A DNA stretch of 57,638 bases from NCBI GenBank assembly GCA_013334525.1, contig JAAXXK010000002.1:68056-125693 (forward strand), in the 5' to 3' direction. The notes under the pieces are model-generated. The model was not told the DNA's origin, did no database searches, and worked only from the letters and a program-made list of their open reading frames with translations. Both the position numbers and the translations under genes were made by a program. Of this stretch, positions 35,367 to 44,882 are shown piece after piece; the first letter of the stretch is position 1, and the number at the start of each line of letters is the position of its first letter. This stretch comes from Chlorobiaceae bacterium. Lineage in GTDB: Bacteria; Bacteroidota; Chlorobiia; Chlorobiales; Chlorobiaceae.

Positions 35367-36043
35367 ACAGTGAAGCCGTCGCCCTCTTCCTGGCAGGGCT
35401 GGCCGGAGGTTTCGGCCACTGCATCGGCATGTGCGGACCGATTGTCGCCTCCTACTCCCTCGGCGACGGCAGGCAGGGGGTGCTCCACCATCTGCTCTAC
35501 AATCTCGGAAGAGTCGTCACCTATACGATCCTGGGGGCGGTCGTCGGCCTGACTGGCTCGTTCCTTGGACTCGCCTCCTCAATCGGAGCTGCCCAGAAAG
35601 GCGTCATGGCGCTTGCCGGCCTTGCGATCGTACTGATGGGCATGGCAACAGCCGACTGGAGCCCGCTGCGAAAAAAAGGCAGCGGCTGCTCGCCGCTCAT
35701 GCCGGCCATCAGTAAAGCCATGGCGCTTTTCAGGGGTTCCCGGTCGATAGGCGCCCATTTCCCCATGGGCATCGTGCTCGGCTTCCTGCCATGCGGCCTT
35801 ACCTATACAGCCCTTCTGGCTGCGGCCCGTTCGTCCATGGAGGCACACGACCACTTCGCCGGAATGGTGCAGGGAGGCCTCATGATGCTGCTCTTTGGCA
35901 TCGGCACAACCCCGTCGCTCATGCTGGTCGGAAGCCTGGCCGGACGCATCGGCCAAAAGAGCCGCGCCCGCTATTACCGGATAGCAAGTCTTATCATGAT
36001 CGGAACGGGCATCTGGTTCATATACGGCGCTTTCAGGCCCTGA
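35363..36043 (+). CDS. TauE/SafE- and DsbD-like membrane protein
   Basis: A 226-residue integral membrane protein with about six TM segments. HCIGMCGPI near the N terminus and GFLPCGLTY in the middle resemble the paired cysteines of the CcdA/DsbD transmembrane family (UreH-like domain). Genes like this commonly follow ccoS and may serve copper or thiol transport during cbb3 assembly. It overlaps ccoS by four bases. The substrate is unproven. Confidence 0.82.
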   Translation: MNSEAVALFLAGLAGGFGHCIGMCGPIVASYSLGDGRQGVLHHLLYNLGRVVTYTILGAVVGLTGSFLGLASSIGAAQKGVMALAGLAIVLMGMATADWSPLRKKGSGCSPLMPAISKAMALFRGSRSIGAHFPMGIVLGFLPCGLTYTALLAAARSSMEAHDHFAGMVQGGLMMLLFGIGTTPSLMLVGSLAGRIGQKSRARYYRIASLIMIGTGIWFIYGAFRP

Positions 36044-36170
36044 AAAACAGACTTTTCCGCAAGGCTTGCCAGCCAGAATCCTTTCGGTGAATTTTTTAGT
36101 ATTATTTCCTATTATTACAACAGTTGACCGCATTACCACCACAGCCCCAAGTGACCGACAAATCCAGCAC

Positions 36171-37910
36171 ATGAACCTTGACAGGAACCTCATCAGGCTT
36201 CTCAAAGAAGAGAAACAGCCATTTATCCTCTCGGGCCTCTTCGGCTCGCTTGGGACGCTGCTGCTCATCTGTCAGGCATGGACTCTGGGTGGAATCATTG
36301 AGCTGGTCTTCAAATCGCCAGGAAACGACAACAGAATTATCCCGCTGGCGGGCCTCTTCGCACTTTTCAGCATCCTCCGCATGCTCATGGGCTGGTCCGG
36401 AAGCCAGGCAGCAAAACGCGGTACGCTCCAGATCAGAAAAAAACTCTCCCTCCGGCTGTCCTGCGCGGTCGCCGACCTCGGCCCCGCCTTCACGCGTTCC
36501 GAACAGAGCGGGCGACTCGTGACCACCATGCTCAAGGGGGTCGAATCGATCGACGCATATTTCAGCCAGTTCATCCCGCAGCTTTTCCTTGCCCTGTTGA
36601 CCCCGTTGATAATCCTTGCCGCAGTATTCCCATCGGACTGGATCACAGGCACCATATTGGTCCTGACCGCCCCGCTTATTCCGTTCTTCATGATCGTCAT
36701 CGGCAAGTCGGCAAGCGTGGCGACCCAAAAGCAGTGGACGACCATGAGCAGAATGAGCGGTTACTTCCTCGACATGCTTGAAGGGCTTACGACATTGAAG
36801 CTCTTCGCCCAGGCAAAAGCCCGGCGGGACGGCATTGAAGAGGCAAGTGAAACATTCCGCCTCTCAACGATGAAGGTGCTCAAGATCGCATTTCTCTCAT
36901 CGCTGACGCTGGAACTTGTCAGTACCATCGGCATCGCTGTCGCCGCCGTCAGCATCGGCATGCGACTCACCTCAGGGGTCATGCCGTTCCGGCCGGCCGT
37001 TTTCATCCTGCTGCTGATACCCGACTTCTACCTGACCCTGCGTCAGCTCGGCACGAAGTTCCACGCAGGCATGGAGGGGGGCTCCGCTTCGAAGGAGATC
37101 CACGAGATACTCGACAAAGCCTCCTCCCTGAATAGATTGCCGGGAAGCCTCGAACTGACGGCTGAAAAAGCCGCCGAGCTTCCAATCGTCATCGAAAACC
37201 TCAGCTACGCCTTCCCCGGAAGCTCCACCCGGGCCCTGGACGGCGTCAGCTGCACACTCCGCCCCGGAACGGTAACGGCCCTGACAGGACCCAGCGGTGC
37301 GGGCAAAAGCACCTTCATGAACCTGCTGCTCCGGTTCATCGAACCGGACGAAGGATCACTCTCCCTGAACACCGTTCCTGTCGGAAAGTACGAGCAAAAG
37401 GCATGGTACCGCAACATCGCCTGGGTGCCCCAGCACCCGTTCCTGTTCAACGCAACCATCAGCGAGAACCTCCTGATGGCTCGACCCGGCGCGAGCCCTG
37501 AGCAGGTCGAAACCGCGCTTCGACAGGCTGGCCTTCTCGAAATGATCCAGTCGCTCCCCGATGGCCTGGAGACCATGATCGGCGAACAGGGCGCCCGCCT
37601 GAGCGGCGGAGAGGCCCAGCGTCTTTCCCTGGCACGCGCCTTTCTTAAGGATGCTCCGATCCTGTTGCTCGACGAACCGACTTCGCACACCGACCCGCTC
37701 CTCGAAACCCGCCTGCGCGTATCCATGGCTGAACTGATGCGGGGCCGGACCGTGGTAATGATCGCCCACCGGCTGGAAAGCATCAGGAACGCAGACCTCA
37801 TCATCGTGCTTGACCATGGGCGGATTGTGCAGTCCGGCACCCATGAAGAGCTCTCCTCATACGAAGGGTTCTACCATCGCGCGATCCTCTCTTCGATGGA
37901 GGCGGCATGA
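36171..37910 (+). CDS. cydD: Thiol-exporting ABC transporter subunit CydD
   Basis: Half of the CydDC heterodimer, which exports cysteine and glutathione to the periplasm and is needed for bd oxidase and cytochrome c maturation. The 579-residue protein has six N-terminal TM segments (SDWITGTILVLTAPLIPFFM is family-typical) and a C-terminal ATPase with Walker A GPSGAGKST, signature RLSGGEAQRLSLARA and Walker B LLLDEPTSHTD. The ATG at 36171 was chosen; the frame is open 35 codons upstream. It overlaps cydC by four bases. Confidence 0.88.
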   Translation: MNLDRNLIRLLKEEKQPFILSGLFGSLGTLLLICQAWTLGGIIELVFKSPGNDNRIIPLAGLFALFSILRMLMGWSGSQAAKRGTLQIRKKLSLRLSCAVADLGPAFTRSEQSGRLVTTMLKGVESIDAYFSQFIPQLFLALLTPLIILAAVFPSDWITGTILVLTAPLIPFFMIVIGKSASVATQKQWTTMSRMSGYFLDMLEGLTTLKLFAQAKARRDGIEEASETFRLSTMKVLKIAFLSSLTLELVSTIGIAVAAVSIGMRLTSGVMPFRPAVFILLLIPDFYLTLRQLGTKFHAGMEGGSASKEIHEILDKASSLNRLPGSLELTAEKAAELPIVIENLSYAFPGSSTRALDGVSCTLRPGTVTALTGPSGAGKSTFMNLLLRFIEPDEGSLSLNTVPVGKYEQKAWYRNIAWVPQHPFLFNATISENLLMARPGASPEQVETALRQAGLLEMIQSLPDGLETMIGEQGARLSGGEAQRLSLARAFLKDAPILLLDEPTSHTDPLLETRLRVSMAELMRGRTVVMIAHRLESIRNADLIIVLDHGRIVQSGTHEELSSYEGFYHRAILSSMEAA

Positions 37911-39625
37911 AAACTTTTCTCCGACTCGCCGGCCTGACCAGGCCGTTCGCATGGTGGATGCTGCTTGCCGCACTCATCGGGTTCGCCACCATCGGCAGCG
38001 GCATAGGCCTGCTGATGACCTCCGCATGGTTAATTTCGAGAGCCTCCCTGTTGCCTCCCATCTCGGCGCTTCAGTTCGGCATTGTCGGTGTTCGGGTCTT
38101 CGGCGCCTCTCGCGGTGTGCTGCGCTATGCAGAACGGCTCATTTCGCACGACACCACATTTAAGATACTGACCAGGCTGCGCCTCTGGTTCTATGATGCC
38201 ATCGAGCCCCTTGCCCCGGCACGCCTGGCTTCGTTCAAAAGCGCAGATCTGCTCAAACGTATCACCGACGACATCCAGAGCCTCGAAAACATCTATTCAA
38301 GGGTGCTTGCCCCCCCTCTGACGGCGATGCTGGTGACGGCGCTGATGTTGTATCTGGTCGGCGTCTGGTCGCCCCTGGCGGCACTGGGAGTGCTGGCCTG
38401 CCAGCTCCTGGCAGGCATAGGAGTGCCGCTTATCACCGTTCGGGCCGCAAAAGGAACCGCCCGAGGCATCATGGCTTTACAGGCCGAACAGCAGCTCCTG
38501 GCGGTCGATATGGTACAGGGTCTTGGAGAACTTCATGTTTTCGGCATGCTCGGCACCCACCTGGACCGAATGCATGAGGCTGAGGAGAAAAAACTTGACC
38601 TTCAGAAAAAGAGTGCATTTTTCGAAGGGCTCCAGGAGTCGCTCTGCGGACTGGCAATGAATGCCGCCGTCATATGGATACTCTGGTCTATGCTCCCCAT
38701 GGTCAAGATCGGCACTGTCAGCGGCATCACGCTGACCGCCGTCATCTTCGGTGTAATAGCCTCGTTCGAAGCCTTCCTGCCGCTTACAGGATCAATGCAG
38801 CACCTTGAGGCCGACATCCGGGCTGGTGAGCGCCTTTTCGAAATCATCGATGCAGAAGCAGAGGTAAAAGCTCCTGATCATCCCGCACCGCTTCCGGCTG
38901 GTCATGACATTGAGGTAAATGATTTAAGCTTCACCTATCCAGGCAGCACTCGCCCGGCAATAGAAGGACTCTCCTTCATTGTGCCGCAAGGCGGCAGGAC
39001 GGCCATCGTCGGCCCGAGCGGTGCAGGCAAATCGACCATAACCTCCCTGCTTGTGCGCTTCTGGAACCCTACGGGTGGAAGCATCTGTGTTGGCGGCAGC
39101 AATATCACGGCACTCGATCCTGAAGGAGTTCGCCGCAGGATCGCGGTCGTTTCACAGCGCACCTACCTCTTCGGGCAGAGCATCCGCGACAACCTGCTGC
39201 TCGCCGCTCCGGGAGCCGGAGACCAGGAGCTGAAAGCCGCCCTTTCGGCGGCTGGAATCGCCAACCTGCACGATCGACTGGACGACTGGGCGGGCCAGCA
39301 CGGCATGAACCTCAGCGGAGGCGAAAGGCAACGGCTCGCCATCGCCCGCATGATCCTTCAGGACGCACCAATTATCGTGCTTGACGAAGCCACGGCCAAC
39401 CTCGATGCCGTCACTGAACAAGCAGTCCTTGAGACCATCGACAAGGTATCTGCCGGCAAGACGCTGCTGGCCATCACCCACCGGCTGCAACATATGGAAA
39501 GGTTTGACCGCATCGTCGTGCTGAACGAAGGCAAAGCAGTGGAAGAGGGCTGCCACAAAGAGTTGCTCACGCTCAACGGCTTCTATGCAGGCATGTGGCG
39601 CCTCCAGCACGAAACCATGCTTTAA
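37907..39625 (+). CDS. cydC: Thiol-exporting ABC transporter subunit CydC
   Basis: A 572-residue partner of CydD. The N-terminal membrane domain has SGIGLLMTSAWLISRA-like sequence (residues about 22-38) and RYAERLISHD typical of CydC. The ATPase domain carries GPSGAGKST, LSGGERQRLAIAR and LDEATANLDA. No cydAB is in this window; adjacency to the cbb3 assembly genes suggests the exporter supports c-type cytochrome maturation here. Confidence 0.9.
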   Translation: MKTFLRLAGLTRPFAWWMLLAALIGFATIGSGIGLLMTSAWLISRASLLPPISALQFGIVGVRVFGASRGVLRYAERLISHDTTFKILTRLRLWFYDAIEPLAPARLASFKSADLLKRITDDIQSLENIYSRVLAPPLTAMLVTALMLYLVGVWSPLAALGVLACQLLAGIGVPLITVRAAKGTARGIMALQAEQQLLAVDMVQGLGELHVFGMLGTHLDRMHEAEEKKLDLQKKSAFFEGLQESLCGLAMNAAVIWILWSMLPMVKIGTVSGITLTAVIFGVIASFEAFLPLTGSMQHLEADIRAGERLFEIIDAEAEVKAPDHPAPLPAGHDIEVNDLSFTYPGSTRPAIEGLSFIVPQGGRTAIVGPSGAGKSTITSLLVRFWNPTGGSICVGGSNITALDPEGVRRRIAVVSQRTYLFGQSIRDNLLLAAPGAGDQELKAALSAAGIANLHDRLDDWAGQHGMNLSGGERQRLAIARMILQDAPIIVLDEATANLDAVTEQAVLETIDKVSAGKTLLAITHRLQHMERFDRIVVLNEGKAVEEGCHKELLTLNGFYAGMWRLQHETML

Positions 39626-39728
39626 ACGACAGGCCGGATTTTACAGGGAAATGGGGGATTTTCAGGGGAAAACGACAGAGAGGCTCTTCAGCAGCAGGGC
39701 AAAGCCATTGGAGAGAGAATATGGCCGA

Positions 39729-40532
39729 TCAATTTTTGTTCAACCGTTTCAGGGCTTCCTGTGCTTTCGGTTCCCCCTGCCCTGCAGCAAGACGATAAAA
39801 CTTCAACGCCTCAGTTTCGTTCTGTGGAACACCTTTGCCATGCTCATACATTGAGGCAAGGATAAACTGCGCCTCTACATGTCCCTGATCGGCAGCTTTC
39901 TGGTACCACATCTTCGCCTCTTCAAAGTTCTGCTTGACGCCTTTACCCTTGTCGTTCATAACGCCACAGGCAAACTGGGCCTGAACCAGCCCTTGCTCGG
40001 CAGCCCGACGATACAGTTTCAGCGCCTCAACGTCACTTTTCGGCACGCCTCTGCCGTCAAGACACATACAGGCAAGATTATGGGATGCCTTTGCATTTCC
40101 TTTTTCCGAGGCTTTGAGGTACCACTTCGCGGCTTCTTCAAAGTTTTTTTCGACGCCGTCTCCCTTTTCGTACATCACTCCCAGATTGAACTGCGCTTTA
40201 GCCTTGCCCTGCTCAGCCGCCTTGATGTACCATTTTGCCGCCTCATGATAACTCTGTGAAACCCCTTTGCCATATTGAAACATCAGGGCAAGATTGAATT
40301 GTGCCGTTGAGTCCCCCATGGTCGCGGCCTTGTGGTACCACCTGGCGGCCTCAGTGTAATCCGGCGACACCCCATGACCCTGTTCATAGATCACCCCCAG
40401 GTTGAACTGGGCATCGGCATTGCCTCGTTCGGCCGCAATCTGCAATGCCTTGATCTGATCAGGTGTAGCTGCACTTACCAACCCGAACATCAGCGTCGAG
40501 ATGAAAACGAACAGAGTGACTTTTTTCAGCAT
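39729..40532 (-). CDS. Exported Sel1-repeat protein
   Basis: A 267-residue protein with a signal peptide (MLKKVTLFVFISTLMFGLVSA) and about six Sel1-like repeats of 36 residues (ADAQFNLGVIYEQGHGVSPDYTEAARWY type). Convergent with cydC. It and the next Sel1 gene upstream start with the same MLKK codons in a near-identical context, suggesting a duplication. The role is unknown; Sel1 proteins bind other proteins. Confidence 0.9.
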   Translation of the reverse strand: MLKKVTLFVFISTLMFGLVSAATPDQIKALQIAAERGNADAQFNLGVIYEQGHGVSPDYTEAARWYHKAATMGDSTAQFNLALMFQYGKGVSQSYHEAAKWYIKAAEQGKAKAQFNLGVMYEKGDGVEKNFEEAAKWYLKASEKGNAKASHNLACMCLDGRGVPKSDVEALKLYRRAAEQGLVQAQFACGVMNDKGKGVKQNFEEAKMWYQKAADQGHVEAQFILASMYEHGKGVPQNETEALKFYRLAAGQGEPKAQEALKRLNKN

Positions 40533-40766
40533 GACTGTCCCGCGAAGTTGAACCTCGTACAGGAGAACTGATTCTGAATTATTCGACACATCACGATTTC
40601 AAAAATAGATGCTGTAAAACGTTAACCCTCTCCGGTTCAACTGTTCCGCAATTTTATAAACACATCACCACAGGAATACCATTTCCAATAAATCCGAATA
40701 TCAGTACATAGTAAAGATTTATCCATGAAAAAATAGCAGACCATACTGTTTACGTCTAATGTATCG

Positions 40767-41912
40767 TTATTCCGATGTATAAAAAATATATATTCGCAAT
40801 CTTTTCAGCGCCCTCCTGGCATGTTCATCTCCCTGATCTGCCGACTTACGGTACCAGTTTGCCGCCATGTTCTCATCCTTTGGAACCCCTTTTCCACGTT
40901 CATACATGGAACCGAGATCGAACTGGGCAATCGGATCTCCCTGCAGGGCGGCCTTGCGAAACCACTTCACCGCTTCGACATGATTCTCGCTCACGCCTTT
41001 GCCTTCGTAATACATATAACCGAGGTTGGTTTGTGCATGTGCATCTCCCTGAAGCGCCGCCTTGAATAACCATTTCACCGCTTCAGAGCAGTCACGTTGC
41101 ACACCTTTGCCCTTTTCATACATCATCGCGATATTGAACTGCGCTATCGCCTCTCCCTGCTGCCCGGCCCTGCCATACCATTTCAACGCCTCGGCATAGC
41201 TCTGTGAAACACCCTTGCCTTCGTAATACATATAACCGAGAATGCACTGTGCCATTGCATCCCCCTGCTCCGCGGCCATCCGGAACCACTTCGCGGCTTC
41301 TTCATAACTCTGGGGAACACCGTTGCCTTTTGCATACCTGAAACCGAGAATACACTGCCCCCTCTCATCTCCCTGTTCGGCAGACTTCTGCAGCCACTTC
41401 ATGGCCTCAATGTCGTTGCGGCCAACACCGTTGCCTGATGAATATTTAAGCCCGAGCGCCCCCTGGGCTCGCGCATCACCGCTTTCTGCGGCTTTGGAAT
41501 ACCATATGAAAGCTTCGAGATCACTCTGTGGAACACCCCTGCCGAGCTGATATAACGAACCAAGATAGAACTGGGCTTTTGGAATACCCTGCAGGGCAGC
41601 TTTTCGGATCCACTTCGCAGCTTCGATGTCGCTTTGGACCACCCCGATGCCCTTCAGGTACAGGTAACCAAGCTCGCATTGCGCCAGGGGCTGGCCCTGT
41701 TCGGCAGCTTTGACAATCCACCTTGCGGCATCAGGATAATTGGTCCTGAAATCCCGCCCCCATTCAGGGCTGAAGCCGAATTTAAACTGATTCTGGGCGC
41801 GTCCCTGCTTGAGGACAGCATCCAGGGCATTGATCTGTCCGGAAATTTCAGCGCTCGCCGGCAAGCTGACCGGGAGGGCGCACAGGACGCAAAACAATAA
41901 TTTTTTCAGCAT
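40767..41912 (-). CDS. Exported Sel1-repeat protein
   Basis: A 381-residue protein with a signal peptide (MLKKLLFCVLCALPVSLPASA) and about nine Sel1-like repeats. Same direction as the Sel1 gene at 39729, 234 bases apart, with no supported gene between. The ATG at 41912 was chosen because the signal peptide starts there; 18 further codons upstream lack features. Confidence 0.9.
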   Translation of the reverse strand: MLKKLLFCVLCALPVSLPASAEISGQINALDAVLKQGRAQNQFKFGFSPEWGRDFRTNYPDAARWIVKAAEQGQPLAQCELGYLYLKGIGVVQSDIEAAKWIRKAALQGIPKAQFYLGSLYQLGRGVPQSDLEAFIWYSKAAESGDARAQGALGLKYSSGNGVGRNDIEAMKWLQKSAEQGDERGQCILGFRYAKGNGVPQSYEEAAKWFRMAAEQGDAMAQCILGYMYYEGKGVSQSYAEALKWYGRAGQQGEAIAQFNIAMMYEKGKGVQRDCSEAVKWLFKAALQGDAHAQTNLGYMYYEGKGVSENHVEAVKWFRKAALQGDPIAQFDLGSMYERGKGVPKDENMAANWYRKSADQGDEHARRALKRLRIYIFYTSE

Positions 41913-42254
41913 GGGTCTCAATAGGGGTTGAGCCAGGATTGAAGGTAAATGTCGGGAGAAATGCATCCTTCTTTACGAAAACAAGGGGATCGGACCCGGA
42001 GGATGATGCAGGATGGTGATGGCTGCGGCAACCGTCCAATCGACAGGCCGCACCCTCCTGGAGGCTACTCGACAGTCGAAGAAGCCGCTTGACGGTTGCG
42101 TTATTATAAAACTGACCGCTGCGCGGGTTTAGGGGAACCTGTTGCAACATGCCTGCAGATGTTGAAGAAAAAAAAACCTTAACCGAACAACGTAAATATA
42201 CAACATACCATACCATTAATATACGCTGTTCGGTAAATATGATCGATAATCGCA
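41913..42254. other. 342-base gap with a possible structured RNA
   Basis: No supported gene. Arms GCAACCGTC (42028-42036) and GACGGTTGC (42091-42099) can close a domain holding smaller stems (TCGAC-A-GTCGA at 42069-42079; CCTCC-T-GGAGG near 42055). It could be the leader of the Sel1 gene at 41912 or a small RNA. The lipocalin terminator also lies in this gap. Confidence 0.35.
42168..42234 (-). terminator. Rho-independent terminator of the lipocalin operon
   Basis: Arms 42182-42194 and 42222-42234 (ACCGAACAACGTA / TACGCTGTTCGGT, one mismatch) lie 20 bases after the lipocalin stop. Nine A residues at 42168-42176 give a T-tract on the minus strand. Confidence 0.75.
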
Positions 42255-42782
42255 TCAACTGCCCGGAGCGAGTTGCCTGGTGCGGATTACCCTGAGGGTG
42301 TCGAATCCTTTGGAATGGGCCTCGGCGAGAAGGCGTTCGAGGAGCACCTTGTCCATGACCGGCGTTCTTGACAGGATCCAGAGATATGAGAGATTATGTC
42401 CGGAAACCATCGCCCAGGAGTAGTTTTCACGGTCGAGGTCGAAGACGGTGTAACCTCCGTAAAAAGGGCCGAAAAATGAGACTTCGAGGGCGCCGAGTTT
42501 CGGGTCTCCAGCGAACTTCGCCTTGCCCTCAACGGTTTTCCACTCCCTCTTCACTGGATCGTACCCCTTGTTGAACACCCGAACCTTGCCGTCTTCACGC
42601 AGGGAGTATTCGGCCGATACCTGCTCGGTGCCCCGCTCGAAAGAGTTGTCTGTCCTGACGATTTCATACCAGGTCCCGAGATAGCGGTTGAGCTCGAACC
42701 TGTCGACCGCGACTATGCCTTCAGGAGCACCGGTGCAACCGGCCATGGCCACAAAAAGCAAAACAAGCATTAACCTTCTCAT
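42255..42782 (-). CDS. Outer-membrane lipocalin lipoprotein (Blc-like)
   Basis: A 175-residue lipoprotein: signal peptide with lipobox VAMAGC (Cys about residue 15), then the lipocalin motif LNRYLGTWYEIVR, and the second conserved segment YSWAMVSGHNLSYLWILSR. Blc-type lipocalins bind lysophospholipids or fatty acids at the outer membrane. AAGGAG lies six bases before the chosen ATG. It follows the CDF transporter by 57 bases on the minus strand. Confidence 0.92.
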   Translation of the reverse strand: MRRLMLVLLFVAMAGCTGAPEGIVAVDRFELNRYLGTWYEIVRTDNSFERGTEQVSAEYSLREDGKVRVFNKGYDPVKREWKTVEGKAKFAGDPKLGALEVSFFGPFYGGYTVFDLDRENYSWAMVSGHNLSYLWILSRTPVMDKVLLERLLAEAHSKGFDTLRVIRTRQLAPGS

Positions 42783-42839
42783 TATCATCTCCTTCAGATC
42801 GTTATTGAAGCCTGCAGAACGAATTGCAGGAAATTTCAC

Positions 42840-43733
42840 TCAGTGCCGGGAAGGCCCGTTGCGACACACCTCCCCGGGAAACTCAATTTCCACTGTCGAG
42901 TGGAAAAGCCCGTGCCTGTTGACGATGATGCGGATCTCCTCCTTTATGGCTGCGTAATGGCCGGCATCAAGCTCCCTGTCGACATCGAGATGGGCCGTGA
43001 AAATGTTATGCTCTCCATCAAGCGTCCAGATGTGCGCCTGATGCACCGAACGGACATGATCGAGCTTTTCGATCTCCATGACGACCGTCTCGAGGTTGAC
43101 GTTGTCCGGCACGGCCTGAAGAAATATCGGAAGCATCGTTTTCAGGTTTTTCACGACGTTAGACATGATGTAGAGGGTAATCACCACTGCGAGGATCGGA
43201 TCAAGCACCGGTATATCGACAAACAGCAACACGACGGAAACCACAAGTACAGCCATCCATCCGAGTACATCTTCGAGAAGGTGCAGCGCAACGACTTTCG
43301 TGTTCATCCCCTTTTCGCGCGACAGGCGCAGCATCGCCAGTCCGTTGACGCCGACGCCGGCAATGGCAAGCAAAACCATGCCCCGGGCATCGGGATGGCT
43401 GGGAGCGAGAATCCTTGGGATCGCCTGTGAAAGAATGAATATCGAGCTGACAAGAAGCAGTACCGTGCTTAACAGGGCGCCAAACGTCGAGAAGCGCCGG
43501 TAACCGTAGGAGTATCGGGCATTGCCTTTTTCACCGGACAACCGTTCAAAATACCAGGCCTGACCGAGCGCAAAACAGTCGCCGAGATCATGAGCGGCAT
43601 CGGCAAGGATGGCCGTGCTGTTGGTCAGGAAACCACCGACGATTTCAACGACAGTAAACCCGAGGTTCAGGAAAAATGCGGTCCGGATGCTCCCTTCGGC
43701 ATGATGGTGAGCGTGATGATCGTGATCGTTCAT
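42840..43733 (-). CDS. Cation diffusion facilitator (Zn2+/metal efflux)
   Basis: A 297-residue, six-TM proton-coupled metal exporter of the CzcD/ZitB type. A His-rich N terminus (NDHDHHAHHHAEG) is followed by TM2 with the metal site ADAAHDLGD and TM5 with LHLLEDVLG, and a C-terminal cytoplasmic domain (VRSVHQAHIWTLDGEH). Zinc is the likeliest substrate. Co-oriented with the lipocalin gene. Confidence 0.92.
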   Translation of the reverse strand: MNDHDHHAHHHAEGSIRTAFFLNLGFTVVEIVGGFLTNSTAILADAAHDLGDCFALGQAWYFERLSGEKGNARYSYGYRRFSTFGALLSTVLLLVSSIFILSQAIPRILAPSHPDARGMVLLAIAGVGVNGLAMLRLSREKGMNTKVVALHLLEDVLGWMAVLVVSVVLLFVDIPVLDPILAVVITLYIMSNVVKNLKTMLPIFLQAVPDNVNLETVVMEIEKLDHVRSVHQAHIWTLDGEHNIFTAHLDVDRELDAGHYAAIKEEIRIIVNRHGLFHSTVEIEFPGEVCRNGPSRH

Positions 43734-43821
43734 AACCGGCCGGACTCATGTTTAAATATCAAGGTGACTCTTCCATAAACAGCAAAAACAGCACAGGCAA
43801 TTCCCGGGTCCCTCCCCTGGT

Positions 43822-44697
43822 TCAGTCGAAAATGACGGTTTTTCGCCCGTTGACCAGGATGCGGTGCTCGCTGTGCAGGCGCAGGGCCCGCACCAGCACA
43901 AGCCTTTCGAGGTCCCGCCCCTTGCGCACAAGGTCTTCAAGGGTATCCCTGTGGGATATCCGGATGATATCCTGCTCGATGATCGGCCCTTCGTCAAGTT
44001 CGTCGGTGACGTAGTGGCTGGTGGCGCCGATGATCTTCACTCCACGCTGGTAGGCCTGGCGATATGGATTTCCGCCGATAAAGGCCGGAAGGAAAGAGTG
44101 GTGGATGTTGATGATCCGTCCGGCATAGCGTTCGCTGAACTGCGGAGAGAGAATCTGCATGTAACGGGCAAGCACGATCGTGTCGATGGCATTGGCCTGG
44201 CAGAGTTCTATCTGCTGCCGCTCCGCCTCCTGCTTTGCATCAGCCGTTACCGGGACGACATGGAACGGAATGCCGTTATGTTCAGCCATCGGGGCTAGGT
44301 CAGGGTGGTTCGATATGATAAGTGGAATTTCAATACCGAACTCTCCAAGGCTGTGCCGCCAGAGAATCTCCCTGAGGCAGTGATCGTACTTTGAAACAAA
44401 GATAGCCGTCCTGCATTTCCTGCCCGAAAGGCGGATCTTCCAGGAAGCGCCGAACTCGCGGGCGAGCGGGGCAAATGCCTCATCAAGGTCGGATGCGGGA
44501 ATGGTAAACCGCTCCAGGCTCCAGGAGACCCGGAGAAAGAAATGGTGCTCTTCGACATCGACGTGCTCGTCAAGGTCAAGGATATTTCCGCCCCGTTCGT
44601 AGATGAAATGGGCAATCCGCGCGACAAGGCCGACGCGATCGGGGCAGGAGAGAAGAAGTACGGCAGTGGGGCCGGACCCGGAGGAGGTCGATGACAT
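43822..44697 (-). CDS. purU: Formyltetrahydrofolate deformylase
   Basis: Hydrolyses 10-formyltetrahydrofolate to formate and tetrahydrofolate. The 291-residue protein has an N-terminal ACT domain (LLSCPDRVGLVARI) and a formyltransferase-like catalytic domain with LARYMQILS, INIHHSFLPAF and ATSHYVTDELDEGPII (catalytic Asp). The ATG at 44697 was chosen. Confidence 0.95.
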   Translation of the reverse strand: MSSTSSGSGPTAVLLLSCPDRVGLVARIAHFIYERGGNILDLDEHVDVEEHHFFLRVSWSLERFTIPASDLDEAFAPLAREFGASWKIRLSGRKCRTAIFVSKYDHCLREILWRHSLGEFGIEIPLIISNHPDLAPMAEHNGIPFHVVPVTADAKQEAERQQIELCQANAIDTIVLARYMQILSPQFSERYAGRIINIHHSFLPAFIGGNPYRQAYQRGVKIIGATSHYVTDELDEGPIIEQDIIRISHRDTLEDLVRKGRDLERLVLVRALRLHSEHRILVNGRKTVIFD

Positions 44698-44810
44698 AGG
44701 GCACAACGATAAAATGGTTGATATTCCGAAAATAGTCAATCCGTGCGAAACGAACTATTATGTCCGCCCGTACAAATCGGTACCCCGGACTTCTGCTGTA
44801 TGTATAAACA

Positions 44811-44850
44811 TCAAAGCGAAGAGGAACTCAATGTCTCCCCTTCGCTTCGA
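44811..44850 (-). terminator. Possible terminator after the subtilase gene
   Basis: Arms TCAAAGCGAAG (44811-44821) and CTTCGCTTCGA (44840-44850), ten of eleven paired, with inner GAGG/CCCC pairing. It lies 33 bases after the protease stop on the minus strand; the T-tract is weak. Confidence 0.5.
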
Positions 44851-44882
44851 TAAGCCAGCTCACAAGAATCTTAAAGGAGCCC

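Noticed and set aside
41848..42258. 136-residue minus ORF between Sel1 and lipocalin genes
   Set aside because: It overlaps the Sel1 signal peptide region and the lipocalin terminator, lacks a ribosome-binding site and resembles no family.
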